A stretch of 64,000 nucleotides of DNA from Chrysogorgia sp. JL179-B06 (GCA_035772405.1 JAYKKM010000375.1:4242501-4306500), one strand, 5' to 3'. Positions 34,691-45,319 are shown, numbered from the stretch's first letter. A program made the numbers and translations. The notes: generated by a model from the sequence alone, not told the origin.

Positions 34691-34879
34691 GCTATATGAT
34701 CACCTTGATTTAGATTGTGGTTTAGATTCTGAATTTTATTTATTTCACCTCAATCTCATGCTATAGAAAATTTCTAGCATTATTCTGCTGACATGCCCGA
34801 CCTCAACACTGTATCACTGAGCCTCCAACCTTGTACCCACTGGTTCTGTGTATATTCCGAGGCATCATGATAAGAAGTA

Positions 34880-35485
34880 TGAGTGATGATGATGATAACT
34901 TTATTTGAGTGTCAATGTATTTAGCTGCAATAGCTAATTGGGGACACCATTTAGCTATTACAAACATTTCAATAAAAGAGATTGTGTATATATTACAAAT
35001 TATATTACTATATATATATATCTATATCACAATATATAAGAAATAGTGGTCTATATAATTTATAAACATTTAAAATTAAATAAAAATATCAACTATAGGT
35101 AATTTAAATGGTTTTGTTTATCTTATTTTAATTAGAGCATAGTCCACAGTTTCTACATCCACCCTCTAATATGCTCTCCAGATCTTTCTTTCTTATATTA
35201 CTTATAAAAGATTTCAAGTTAGTATATTCTCTGTCTTCCAGTTCTAACTTGGACCACAAATAAGGTCCGAAGTATCTGAGAGAATATTTTCCATATCTTA
35301 CACTTTTAAACCTAGGTAGTTCAAAGTCTGCATTACGCAATTCATAACGCTGTTCTTTTCGTCTAAATAATTCTGTTATATGTGGAGGAGATAGATTATT
35401 CTTTACCTTATACATGAGCACGGCAATGTCCTGGAGTCGTCTGTTGTGTAAGGTAGGAAGTTTAGCTAGACAAAGTAACTCATTA
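34880..35485 (-). mobile_element. LINE reverse transcriptase C-terminal fragment and 3' UTR
   Basis: The minus frame 35421-35128 starts MLMYKVKNNLSPPHITELF and contains YSLRYFGPYLWSKLELEDRE, then a terminal GGCRNCGLCSN cysteine cluster. This fits the ORF2 end of L2/CR1-like LINEs. The downstream side (34880-35120) has A/T-rich UTR with GATGAT repeats. Confidence 0.82.
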
Positions 35486-35895
35486 TATAAGTGAGATTAT
35501 TAGTGTTGTATATACTGCTTTCAAATATATACTGCAATCAATATATGATAATTGTCTTTCAAACGACGCAGTAGTCCGTTGTTGGAAACTCCCGAATAAG
35601 GTTGTCCAACTCCAGCCATCGTTCATTTGCTTCCGACTTTGTAATACGGTAATCGATATTGGACTATAAATCCTACTTGAAGATACTATTTGCTATTTTG
35701 CTTGAACTGGCAAGCTTGTTTGTTTTTTAAAGTAGAGTGCTGCGTAGGCAGTGTTTTTGAAATATAGCAAAGTGAAAAGATGGTGATCTTTTTTCGAGCG
35801 GAGCACTTAATTCTATTACGTCATCAGTCTAAGCCATGAGTATAGCAGTAATAGCACACGGCGCTTGTTCTAGCCATTCGTACGCAAGTCGCTTT
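35486..35895. other. Unassigned; contains AGAGTGCTGCGTAGGCAGTG repeat
   Basis: 35725-35810 is another copy of the repeat at 3965-4010 and 4230-4290. The remainder is unassigned. Confidence 0.5.
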
Positions 35896-36260
35896 CATAG
35901 CTGTATCACACGGAGTTCTAACGTGGTCTAATTAATACCTGTTAAGGTCTCTTCCCAACACAGCCTATATGTTTATCAGTATAAATAACTAGCGATGGAA
36001 CATCTACAAAACAGCTACAAATGATCCAATAGATTACAAATGATCGTATTTCTGGGCCGAGTAAGGTAAGCCGTGGTTACACAGCCTTTTATACGAACGA
36101 ATACGATCATTTGTAATCTATTGAGTATTGGATCATTTGTAGCTGTTTTGTAGATGTTCCGTCGTTAGTTATTTATACTGATAAACATGTAGGGCCAGGC
36201 TGTGTTGGGAAGAGACCTTAAAAGGTATTAATTAGACCACGTTAGAACTCCCTGTGGCCG
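35896..36260. mobile_element. Palindromic MITE, ~150-bp arms
   Basis: TAACGTGGTCTAATTAATAC … AGCTACAAATGATCCAATAG (35918-36030) is repeated in reverse complement at 36104-36248. The spacer is about 70 bp and includes GGCCGAGTAAGGTAAGCCGT. Confidence 0.9.
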
Positions 36261-36436
36261 TATCATCACACTGTGGTATTTTCAGGTATTTCACACCCAC
36301 AAACTTTTCAATCCATTTGGTCGCGTGAGTACCTTAATCTGTAACATAATTTGTTTTATTGTTTTATTGTTAGAGGGTATATATTATTGCAAAAATATGT
36401 TCTTCCTAACGTAACTCAAATATTGTCTTCAAATCA

Positions 36437-36610
36437 TTGCAAAACTCCATTGATTTTAAGTTTGAAAATAAATTTGGAAGGATTAGTTATTCTTATAGAA
36501 TTCTTCTAACACATTTTCAAAGTAAACTGGGATCAACAGCGAAGTTCTCGCATCATTTTATCAAAAGCTGGAATAGTTTGCCTGTTATTTATTTATTTAT
36601 TTGGCAATAT
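36437..36610 (+). mobile_element. Possible LINE C-terminal scrap plus (ATTT)n
   Basis: The frame shows STAKFSHHFIKSWNSLPV, resembling the terminal 'x-SWNSLP' of LINE ORF2, then an ATTTATTTATTT run. It is too short to be sure. Confidence 0.4.
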
Positions 36611-36738
36611 TTTAGATCAGCTGGTTTAAATGGGGCTGTGCATTTACATATCAACAAATAAACTAACTAAATACATGTAAATAACTACACACAAACTAAT
36701 TACAACTAATGTAATTTTACAATTAACAAACAGATTAT

Positions 36739-37256
36739 ATTAAAGTGCCTATACGCAATGAAAAACTCAGTTGTAGAAAAGAACTCTTGAAAATATATGC
36801 AACTTTTCCATATCTCACTTCACTCTTGAGATATTAAGATTTGTTTGATATGTAAATGATCACACTGCATAATAACTTATTGAAAACGCTTATATATCCT
36901 TGAGATTATGCAATGAAATCACTTGAAATGCAGGTGCACAGGTGCATAATTGCGTTCAGCGCCTAACGCAGCATGTTTTGGTTAACAATGACATAAAATA
37001 TGCAAATCATCAAACGATTCCATGTGATAATGGTAAAAATGTGCAGAATTTTTCAATAAGGCATTATACATTGTGATGTCATGAGTATGATCATTTAGAA
37101 ATCAAACAAATCTTAATATCTCAAGAGTGAAGTGAGATATGAAAAAGTTGCAAATGTTGTTATTCTTTATAGTTTCAAGAGTTCTTTCAAACAAAAGCGT
37201 TATTTTACAACTGAATTTTTCACTGAATTTTTTTTCATTGCATATGCACTTTAACA
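36739..37256. mobile_element. MITE with long inverted arms and TTAA at both ends
   Basis: The left end TTAAAGTGCCTATACGCAAT and right end ATTGCATATGCACTTTAA match as inverted repeats. So do CACTCTTGAGATATTAAGAT and ATCTTAATATCTCAAGAGTG further in (36823 and 37111). TTAA at each end would fit a piggyBac-type target, but this is inference. Confidence 0.85.
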
Positions 37257-37259
37257 AAT

Positions 37260-37525
37260 ACAGAACATTACTGACAAAAGGAAGGAGAGTTAAAATGTTG
37301 TTTGAAGTTAGATTTAAATTTACTAAAGTTTTGGTTCGTTCCTAAGGGCCAGAGGTAAAACAAGTTCCAAGTTTTGGCTCCACTTATCCTAAATGAGCCC
37401 TGATATTTATTCGTTTTTGCCATTGGTGGACGGAGCATATCTCTATGTCTAGTGTTGTTTAAACTGTTGTAAGAATGATACTCAGGAGCTATTCCATTTA
37501 TACATTTGTATACCAAGATTATTAA
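37260..37525 (-). mobile_element. LINE reverse transcriptase C-terminal fragment
   Basis: The minus frame begins MVYKCINGIAPEYHSYNSLN and continues RHRDMLRPPMAKTNKYQGSF with SGAKTWNLF. 'K-x-x-N-G-x-A-P-x-Y' followed by a basic block and the A-x-x-W-N motif is typical of L2/CR1-like ORF2. Confidence 0.82.
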
Positions 37526-37559
37526 TTACTCAGTCTAACAACTATGTCGACTTCAAACA

Positions 37560-37735
37560 CACATTTTGGAAATTGTAATTTGTTTAATCGAACATTTTAG
37601 TTAATTATTTTTATAGTAATATTAGATACTTGATTTTTACATATTGTCCTTAGAGGGCCTGCATGAAAAACACCTTAGTTAGGTTAATTCTGGTTCCCTC
37701 TGTATATCTATCTATCTTATTATTATTATAATATA
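37560..37735 (+). mobile_element. LINE 3' end on + strand (hairpin and TATC tail)
   Basis: GAGGGCCTGCATGAAAAACA and TCTGGTTCCCTC form the same closing-stem layout as GAGGGCC…TTACCCTC at 17305-17350. It is followed by TATCTATCTATCTTATTATT. Confidence 0.65.
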
Positions 37736-38352
37736 CAGAAAACGCTATAAAACTTAAACTTTAGCATATTTACAGACATTATCTAATTACAATTACAACG
37801 AACTGCATACCTACAACTGATAGGAAAAATAATCTAAATGGTCAACTTCGTCATTCATCAATCATTTGATGAAAGAAGTCTTTTAATTACTCCGCCTGCC
37901 CGTAGGTTCAAAATGGCCGCGTCTGTTTTCGTCGTCGGTGTCGACTGTCGATCAGAAACTGCCACGTACTCGTGCACAATTTCCTTGTGTACATCAAGTG
38001 ACATCAATAGATATTTAGGGACTTTATAGAGGGGTACTTGTGTTTTCTTGTGGATAATCAACATAATAAACTATCACCTGTTGGTCCTGTTGGGAGAGTC
38101 AACCCTCAGCTCTTGAGCAGTTCCATTAACCCCCATTTGTTTTGCCACCTTGTGTATATTTCGTTGCCTGCAGGCGAAGTGAACGCGCTGAGCAGGCGTC
38201 TTGTTTGAATTCAAATAGATTATAAGTATAATTTTCAATTTCTTTGAGATGTTGGAAGCGAATTGAAAAGTGTAGCACCACTATGTCTATAAGTTAATTT
38301 AGATTTAATTTTTTCAGTTTTAACATTTGACGCTTGGATATATATCTGTTAA
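37736..38352. other. Unassigned intergenic sequence
   Basis: No gene or clear repeat is recognised. Confidence 0.45.
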
Positions 38353-38876
38353 GGCCTGGTCAAACGTGGATGAGAGTTGAAACAACTCACGCTTGCGTTT
38401 GACCGCCAAGTAACTCATCAACTCTCGTGAACTACTCTCGTCAACTCTCATCCACTTTGAGCTGCTTCGAATTTTGACGAGAGTCGATGAGAGTTTTAGT
38501 TTGTTTGGGGCTTTGGACTCGTTCTTCGTGTAGAGGACACAGACTACGTCATAGTCTGATAAACGTTATTTTCGGAGCAATCAGAAGCTTTACAGCAACA
38601 AAAACTCTATCACTAACCCTAAAATAAAAAAATACTAACCCTACTTCTAGTAAACCCAACTTTTCGATTATGTAAATATCTGTGTCCTCTACACGAAGAA
38701 GGACCCTTCGTTTGACCGGTGCACGAGAGTCGATGAGAGTTATAAACGGCGAGCGGTTTTTAAACTCTCATGCAACTCTTGTGCTCGTTTGATCGAGTAA
38801 TGAGAGTTTAGGAAAAACTCATGCAAACTCTCGCCTGCCAACTCTCATCGACACTCGTTCTCGTTTGATCAAGGCT
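38353..38876. mobile_element. DNA element with GAGAGTCGATGAGAGTT subterminal repeats and a nested insertion
   Basis: The ends GGCCTGGTCAAACG and CGTTTGATCAAGGC are inverted. About 15 ACTCTC/GAGAGT words crowd both flanks, as transposase-binding subterminal repeats do. A second element at 38521-38703 has its own perfect inverted ends (TTCTTCGTGTAGAGGACACA / TGTGTCCTCTACACGAAGAA) and CTAACCCTAA inside. Confidence 0.82.
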
Positions 38877-39261
38877 ATACACTGATCGCTCTTGTGGAAT
38901 ATTTGTTACTTTATTTCTCCTTTGAAATAGGAGTGATATTTCTGTTTGTGCTGTATTCGTTAGTGGACGGAAAACAAAGAGTATTTGTCTCATCTTTATT
39001 ATACTATAAATTGGTAACCATTTTAATTGACGGACAAGATTTACTGCTATATCACACGATACACAATCGTGCTGCATCCCTCTTCTGAAGTTTTAGTATA
39101 TCATTTAAGAGATGGATCAAGATATAAAGAGATGTTATGTACATGTTATCGATAAATAATTTATGGTGACATACAAATTATTTTCTTTTCTAGTCGCCTT
39201 GTTTTCGCGTCACCCACGGTGCACGATGCATTGCTGAGCTATTAAATTATTAACGTGCAAA

Positions 39262-39525
39262 CAATTGTAAGCCAATAGGAATACAATCCTTTGCTTTGAA
39301 TGGAAAGACCTTTATTCAGTTATGATTTAATTGAGGGTGACACTCGACTGAAGAAAACACCGATACATTTGTTTGAAGATGCTCGTCCAGGTTGTTGTAG
39401 TCTTGAGAAAGACTTCTGCAAACAATTGTAAGCCAATAGAAATATACAACCTTTGCTTTGAATCGAAAGACCTTTATTCAATTATGATTTAATTGAGGGT
39501 GACACTCGACCGAAGAAAAGTGTTG
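39262..39525 (+). repeat. ~100-bp direct repeat, two copies
   Basis: ACAATTGTAAGCCAATAG…AAAGACCTTTATTCA…GAGGGTGACACTCGAC occurs at 39262-39360 and 39423-39520 (about 160 bp apart). Confidence 0.85.
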
Positions 39526-39679
39526 CTCTCAAGTAGTTATAATTAACAAAAATACATATAAAAGCAATTATAAATTATGCGTTTCAAGCTAGCAAATTTT
39601 TTGGATTTCTTTATATTTATATTCACACAATTCCAGTCTCTATATAATTTTGCACAACTCACAATTAAATAGAAGTGTG

Positions 39680-39870
39680 AAGTTGATCGTCCAGGTTGTA
39701 GTCTTGAGAAAGACTACACATACACACACACACATATATATATAAAGACGGCCTAAGTGGCGGTCATCTTCACAGGCTCTGAAGATGACCGCCGCTGAGG
39801 CCGTCGAAACGTCAGTCACAAACAATAGTCTTTCTCAAGACTACAACAACCTGGACGATCAATTTCAAAG
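39680..39870. repeat. Inverted repeat with CTGAAGA…GAAACGTC hairpin
   Basis: GATCGTCCAGGTTGTAGTCT … TTGAGAAAGACTA (39685-39717) returns inverted at 39823-39862. Between them, GGCGGTCATCTTCACAG / CTGAAGATGACCGCC and CTGAAGA…GACCGCC…GGCCGTC-GAAACGTC (39779-39813) form strong stems. The arrangement resembles Penelope-like element termini; a related hairpin is at 13103. Confidence 0.65.
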
Positions 39871-40904
39871 TCTAATGATACTCCTAGGTTCAAACCATTT
39901 ACTTTATTACAATTAAATAGTTAATATATGTAGGTTTATGAAACAACGCATTTTTTTACCTAATCTAATGTTTACCTAAGCGTTAGGTTTTCATTTTCGC
40001 GCAATCTAATTAAATTATTTCCGTCTTAGATCCTCTATTGATGTACAATAAAGTACAAATATACACCAGGTGGTCTGTCTATGTACGTCCCAGAAGTTGA
40101 ACCGTCGTATACTTCAGGCTCCAATTTTCAAGCAGTCAGGTTATTTAAAGCTGGAAATATTTAAACAGTTAGGCGTCCATTTAAGGGCCTAGTCAGAAGT
40201 AGTGTTTACGCTGACGTTACTCAGCAACTCAAGGTTGTGAACAGATCATCAACAGATGGTTCAACCTGATGAGAAACTGAAATACACAACTACATGCAGC
40301 AAGGGTCTCCAGCACTTTTGCCAAAATGAAGAGTTCAACACATCTCATATAGCATGTATAGCATAGATGCGAGGTTAAACTTTGAGAAGTTAGGATATAT
40401 TTTTGTTTGTACTGTGTGCATGGATTATGCATGTCCTTCATGCCACCTGTGGCGCTTGCTGACAGCTTGTTGTTGCCAAATCAGATTCCAATGGACAATT
40501 ATACGTGTGATTGTCCATGAGCTTAAACAAGTTACATGTCAATTCACAGACATAAACAGCATAACAAGAAAACAGCAATGAAGGGTTGCAAGAGAAAACC
40601 TGTTTATTTTGCCTATTTTATTTTCTAATATTCGACTCACAGAACTTGTTTAAAAAGCTGTCGGGTCAGAATGAAACGAAACGTTTCAGCATGCACTGTA
40701 GATTTAAGTTCCAGTTATGTTGCGCGCCATGTTATAGACTTTAATTAGATTACGTTTGATTTTGACTGTTGTTCATGGTAAGGTCATGACCTTATTATCG
40801 ATTTAAAATTGTATTTTGCAAAACAACATACTTGAATGTTCATCTTTTTCCTTGCCCGAGTTTCGACTGGGATGTAATATATAAACACAAGGAAGAGTGT
40901 TTGA
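39871..40904. other. Unassigned intergenic sequence
   Basis: The frames near 40229-40581 are short and unrecognised. Confidence 0.45.
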
Positions 40905-41110
40905 TCAGCATATCCAAACAACGAGACGTTTGTTGAAAACCGAGGCGAAGACGAGGTTTTTGAACAAACTTCGAGGTGTTTCGATACCCCTGGATATCCT
41001 GATGAAACACTCGGAAATTACATCTCAAGCAAATCAGTATTTTAAGAGAAAATCGCGGTGAAAGTTGGCTTAATTTATGTAATTTCTTCCTCCGATATCC
41101 AAACCACCGT
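40905..41110. repeat. Hairpin with CGAGGCGAAGACGAGG centre
   Basis: AGCATATCCA … GACGTTTGTTGAAAACCGAG pairs with GAGGTTTTTGAACAAACTTC … TGGATATCCTGATG. The centre is at 40936-40961. A weaker outer pair ends near 41110. Confidence 0.8.
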
Positions 41111-41335
41111 CTCGGTGTTGATTTTCTTTGTTTTCGGCTTGATTATATATTGCACACAGGCTTCGTAAACAACGCTCCAGAAATTTAGCTTTTACTCCAG
41201 CAAAACTGTTAACTAGCGGGACATTATATATTCTATATTAAATTCTATATTTTATGTAATTATATCTTCAAATTCTATATTCAATTCCATTTCTCTTCTC
41301 TTCCGTGGTTGCTCTTTAAGGGCAGTTTCACGAGC

Positions 41336-41395
41336 TTATATATAAATATACATATATAAATATACATATATAAATATACATATATAATATATTTA
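41336..41395 (+). repeat. ATATATAAATATACAT tandem repeat
   Basis: Four imperfect copies of a 16-bp unit. Confidence 0.9.
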
Positions 41396-41446
41396 ATTGA
41401 TATATGAGAGGATTTAATATTGTCAAATACATATAGAAAAAGTGAC

Positions 41447-41519
41447 TGCCCCAACCGGGAATCGAACCCTGGTCTCCGAATCAACGTTTCGGCGCTCTGA
41501 CCTTTGAGCTAATGAGACA
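41447..41519 (-). tRNA. tRNA-like sequence, probably a SINE head
   Basis: The minus strand gives a 73-nt cloverleaf: acceptor TGTCTCA/TGGGGCA, D arm AGCTCAAAGGTCAGAGC, a perfect anticodon stem CCGAA/TTCGG with loop ACGTTGA, and B box GGTTCGATTCC. The triplet in position 34-36 is GTT, but C replaces U33 and the first pair is T-A with several G·U pairs, so a true tRNA-Asn is unlikely. The head resembles that at 14550. Confidence 0.5.
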
Positions 41520-41551
41520 CGGTCAGAACAGTCAAATTCGCCGCTTCACTT

Positions 41552-41554
<3 letters not shown>

Positions 41555-41647
<93 letters not shown>
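41555..41647. repeat. (AT)n microsatellite
   Basis: Uninterrupted AT dinucleotides for about 92 bp. Confidence 0.97.
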
Positions 41648-41649
<2 letters not shown>

Positions 41650-41755
41650 AAAATCATGGCCGGAATCAGATCTTTATGTGGTATTAATATCGCTCTAAAT
41701 TTCTCCTTGAAACGCCTACTTATAAGTCATGAAATGATTCTGTTTAGAATTTAAA

Positions 41756-41830
41756 ATCCTTCAGTACGGCTCTAAAACACTCGGCTATCGCATCGAGTTT
41801 TATATCCGATAAAGCCGTCCTGCGATATAC
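41756..41830. repeat. Hairpin centre ACACTCGGCTATCGCATCGAG
   Basis: The centre at 41777-41797 is the reverse complement of the 14238 and 21637 centres. The arms ACGGCTCTAAAAC and GTTTTATATCCGATAAAGCCGT are short and diverged. Confidence 0.7.
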
Positions 41831-41879
41831 ATGAATATAAATATATACAATATAAATATATACCATATAAATATATTAA

Positions 41880-41985
41880 AAGTGTTGTGCTGAGGAAATC
41901 CAACGCTCCAAGCGAAGGCCCTTCGTCAGAGAGTGAAACACGAAGTTTCTTCGAAGAGCCTTCGCTCTCTTGTATAACATTGGCC
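41880..41985 (-). repeat. GTTGTGCTGAGGAAATCC … CTTCGTCAGAGAG repeat
   Basis: On the minus strand: CTCTGACGAAGGGCCTTCGC, GGAGCGTTGGATTTCCTCAG, CACAACACTTTTA. The order CTGACGA – GC hairpin – (GAAA)CGTTGG – AACACTTTTA recurs, diverged, near 29610-29670 and 51540-51640. Confidence 0.6.
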
Positions 41986-42510
41986 TTAAGTGAAACCAAG
42001 GCAAACTTGATGATTAGCCGGGAATATCGGTGACCGCACTGACCAGAAACGAACGAGCCTCGCCAGGCGCGCCTATTAGGGTATATGTCTAGTGATCTTG
42101 GACCTGAATACAACAATGTCCAAAGGTACAATTATAAAGTGGTTAGATAATATTTTGATAGGTTCACGTTGGAATGATGGATGGCAGATGGTCGGATTTT
42201 TAAACATGCTTAATTGGACGGAAAGCTAGCTGTCGGGGACGTTAAACATATTAAGAGAATGAAAATTCAGACAAAACAACACAGTCTTCGTTTTATTATT
42301 TCTTTTCGATATCCTTGCTGCGACAAAGACGTACTATGGTTTCCAGTTTTCCATCTTAAAAATGTAACATTCGTGATTCGTGGGTGTTCGCGTGATCAAT
42401 ATGACATTTCGTGTTATTCCAGCAAAATCGTGATTTGTCAATAACATGTTGTACACATTCTTACATTCACTTACCACTCCCAATCACTTTCTATTTCTAT
42501 ACGTCTTGAT
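41986..42510. other. Unassigned sequence downstream of the GPCR
   Basis: Contains the presumed 3' UTR of the receptor on the minus strand (from 42510 leftward). No other gene is seen. Confidence 0.45.
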
Positions 42511-43590
42511 TTAAACATTCAAAGGTTCCTTCGAGGCGTTTCCTGCTCTCAATTCGAGTGATGCGTGCGGACCTTTCACTTTCGCAGCAGTCGAAGTCCG
42601 ACTTCGATCCGTGGTCGTCAGCGAAGCCGCTCTTGCGTATCTCCGCCTAGGATGACATAATCTCAGGAGTTCCTCCTTAAATTGTCTTATTCGTGCAAAG
42701 TACAACAGCGGGTTAATCAAGCCGCTCGTATACTGAAAAAACAGGCTAAGAAAGTCGAGCCAGAACGACTTATAGTCCTGAAACCTAAGCAAAGTCGCGA
42801 CCATGTACAAAATCCACAAAAACACGTAGGCGACCACCGTCATTGCCGTTGTTTTCGCGGTGTGAATTTCCATTTTTCTCACTCGTTCCTCGACGCGTTG
42901 CGAATTCTCTGTTGAAACAAACTGTATCCGTCGCTTCGTCAGCTGTCGTAGACTGTTGAAGAGCAACGCGTAGAGAACAATCAGGGTGCACAACGAGACG
43001 ACGAAGATACTCAGCGATACTGCCGTCGTCGTTTCGTTTCCCATGTACTCGGCTCGGTATCTCGAGCACGATTTCTCGCCAATGTCCTCGTCGATGTGAC
43101 TCGTTATGTATATGGGGAAAACCACGCAAGCCGCGATGACCCACGACGACATGACGAACCCAAAACGAACACTTGACCGACTTTTCCACGGCTGTTTATA
43201 GGTCACCGGGTGAACAACAGCAACGTATCGGTCGATGGCGATTGTCACATAGGCTAACATCGATACGGTGGCGGCAAAAGCGCTGAAAGACAGCAGAATT
43301 AGACACGCCACGCGGCCTTTGAGCGGCGAATCCTCGGGGCTGAGCAACATCGTTGAGGTAAGCAACGGAATGAGTATTCCGCTCTTGAGTAGGTCTATGA
43401 AAGCCAAGTTAGCGAGTAATATGTTGGATAGGCTGCGCAACTTCTCACGCATTATCACGATATACGCCACGATACCATTGCCAAGTAAACTGGCGATTGC
43501 CAACACAACCATTAGAATGGACTGAATCGCTATCTCTTCCCTGGAACTTTTGTAATAGCTATCTGTTGCGTTGCCATTGTCGGACGCCAT
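42511..43590 (-). CDS. Class A (rhodopsin-family) GPCR, orphan, intronless
   Basis: This 359-residue seven-helix receptor is complete in one exon. Landmarks: TM1 GN (N38), TM2 LANLAFIDL (D66), C96 at the top of TM3 with C175 in loop 2 for the usual disulphide, DRY at 120-122, TM4 W150, TM7 NPLLY (N293-Y297), and helix 8 ending in C312, a likely palmitoylation site. N7 and N185 sit in glycosylation sequons. The Pro of TM6 is absent (W259-I-L) and TM5 has no Pro, as in many cnidarian orphan receptors. Residue 7.43 is Tyr and not Lys, so it is not an opsin; position 3.32 is Ser and not Asp, so it is not a classical amine receptor. The plasma membrane and G-protein coupling are expected; the ligand is unknown. 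The start context is GACAATGG. The basic, Ser/Thr-rich tail could be phosphorylated. Confidence 0.93.
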   Translation of the reverse strand: MASDNGNATDSYYKSSREEIAIQSILMVVLAIASLLGNGIVAYIVIMREKLRSLSNILLANLAFIDLLKSGILIPLLTSTMLLSPEDSPLKGRVACLILLSFSAFAATVSMLAYVTIAIDRYVAVVHPVTYKQPWKSRSSVRFGFVMSSWVIAACVVFPIYITSHIDEDIGEKSCSRYRAEYMGNETTTAVSLSIFVVSLCTLIVLYALLFNSLRQLTKRRIQFVSTENSQRVEERVRKMEIHTAKTTAMTVVAYVFLWILYMVATLLRFQDYKSFWLDFLSLFFQYTSGLINPLLYFARIRQFKEELLRLCHPRRRYARAASLTTTDRSRTSTAAKVKGPHASLELRAGNASKEPLNV

Positions 43591-44565
43591 TGTCGAGATG
43601 AAACAAGCCTTGTCCTACTCGGTGTACGATAGAGATTTCTTCTGTCCAGTCGTATCGGTTCTTCGTTCACCGCTACCTCGGTGTTAATCTTAATTATGAA
43701 TAGTACGATGTATAGTGCTGAGTAAGGAAAGGATGTACGGCGAAAGAAAACGGCTCCGATTATGTCGAGTGCCACCAGCTGCCTGACATTGTTTTGTGCT
43801 GCCGTCGTCGCCCTTCCTTGTCCTCTCCTGAGTCGGATTGCTTATGGATTGTTGAAATTATGGCGACGTAGACCACCCGTCGTCGTAAATAATGCTGCTC
43901 AATGAAAATATTTATCGTATTGCCAGAGATGGTAATTAATTCACGAGAGAGAGAACGCCGTTTTTTTTTTGATGTTTGTTAGCGTTCGTCCGGCAAATGA
44001 ATGAAGCCAAACCCGACGACTTGTTGTCCCTACGTCACTTGGCGTCTACCAATCTCATGTTTTCAGCCCTGTTGTTGGTGACGACCGCAATGTTGCATTC
44101 ATGAGTAGCGCATAAGACAGGTGACAGCTTGTTGATACGTAAATTGTGATGATTTCAAATTAAAAACATTGTTTTTTTTCTGCACCGTGTCAGGGCAAGC
44201 GCAGACGAATTCGTTTCGCGTTTCGATTCCTAGCCATGAAAATTCGCCCGTGAAACCCATTCTAGGCTCTCGCCTTCCAGCTGGAATTCACGCAGGCTTT
44301 GTCAAGGTTTGAGATTTTCGCGTAAACAACTCGCAATCGAGCTCGATCTCGGGGCCTTACCCAAACAATGCCTGCTTCTCGAAGACAGATAATGTCCGGC
44401 GGTCTTACAGATCTCCCATAAGCAGTTGCCGCTTAATTTAGACAGGAAACGAGACTATTGGAGATTTGAACAACATTCCAATCGCGAAATCCCTGTCTGT
44501 AAAGCCAACGTTTATAGCGTGAATTCTTTACATATTTCTGCCGTGTCATTTCCGATTGCCAAATT
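43591..44565 (-). other. Upstream region of the GPCR
   Basis: Unusually free of repeats for this window and less AT-rich, so it probably holds the promoter and 5' UTR of the receptor. I see no clear TATA box at a fixed distance, and transcription start is not determinable here. Confidence 0.4.
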
Positions 44566-45310
44566 AAGTGTTTGAAGAGCTGGCACATATATATGTATAT
44601 ATGCGATGCATTCTTATCGCTTTCATCGCGTCAATTAAAACTAAATAAGTTTCGCGCAACACGCAAGTTTATACTTATTCCATTGCGGTCAACAGAGGTT
44701 TTTGCGGATAATCTCCAAGTCTTGTTGAACCGACTGTGGTTTATAGTGCCAGATGTTTTTTTCTGGAAATCACCCTACAGTGAATGTCAGTGACTCTGCA
44801 CAGCACTCAACAACATCGCAATCGATCGAAAATCAGCCAGTCTGCGCACTGTAAGTGTCCTTGGATACGCATGCTTCTGTGGAGCCAGTATAATATTTTG
44901 ACAATCAATAATCAGTTCTTGGTTTATAGATTTATAAATGTGGTAAAGGAGGCAAGCGGCGGAAAAAGTAAACTAAAAAGTAAAGGTGTCCAGGTAAAGC
45001 CAGAGAGAAGTGAGATATTTTCGCGTTGACGACGAAGGGCTTTTTAGCCGGAACCGCATCCGTTACCTTTTTACTCATGTTTTAGCTGTTGACAACCTTG
45101 CATGCATATTCACTGCATATTTACATTTCATACTGCCCACGCAACATCACGTTTTCTATTCTCGCGCAATTGCGTGCTCACGGACGATGGTCAACATGAA
45201 ATCCTCAGACAGAAAATCATTCATCTCCATGGCATGAAGTCCCACATTCACTACGGTAGTATGAAACAAAATAACAAATCGAATGCTCTAAACGGTTGCT
45301 GCTGAAATAT
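44566..45310. other. Unassigned intergenic sequence
   Basis: Several short overlapping frames; none recognised. Confidence 0.45.
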
Positions 45311-45319
45311 ATTGTGTAG

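Noticed and set aside
42785..43189. 134-codon minus-strand frame inside the receptor
   Set aside because: It overlaps the GPCR in another frame and shows no domain; the GPCR frame is clearly the coding one.
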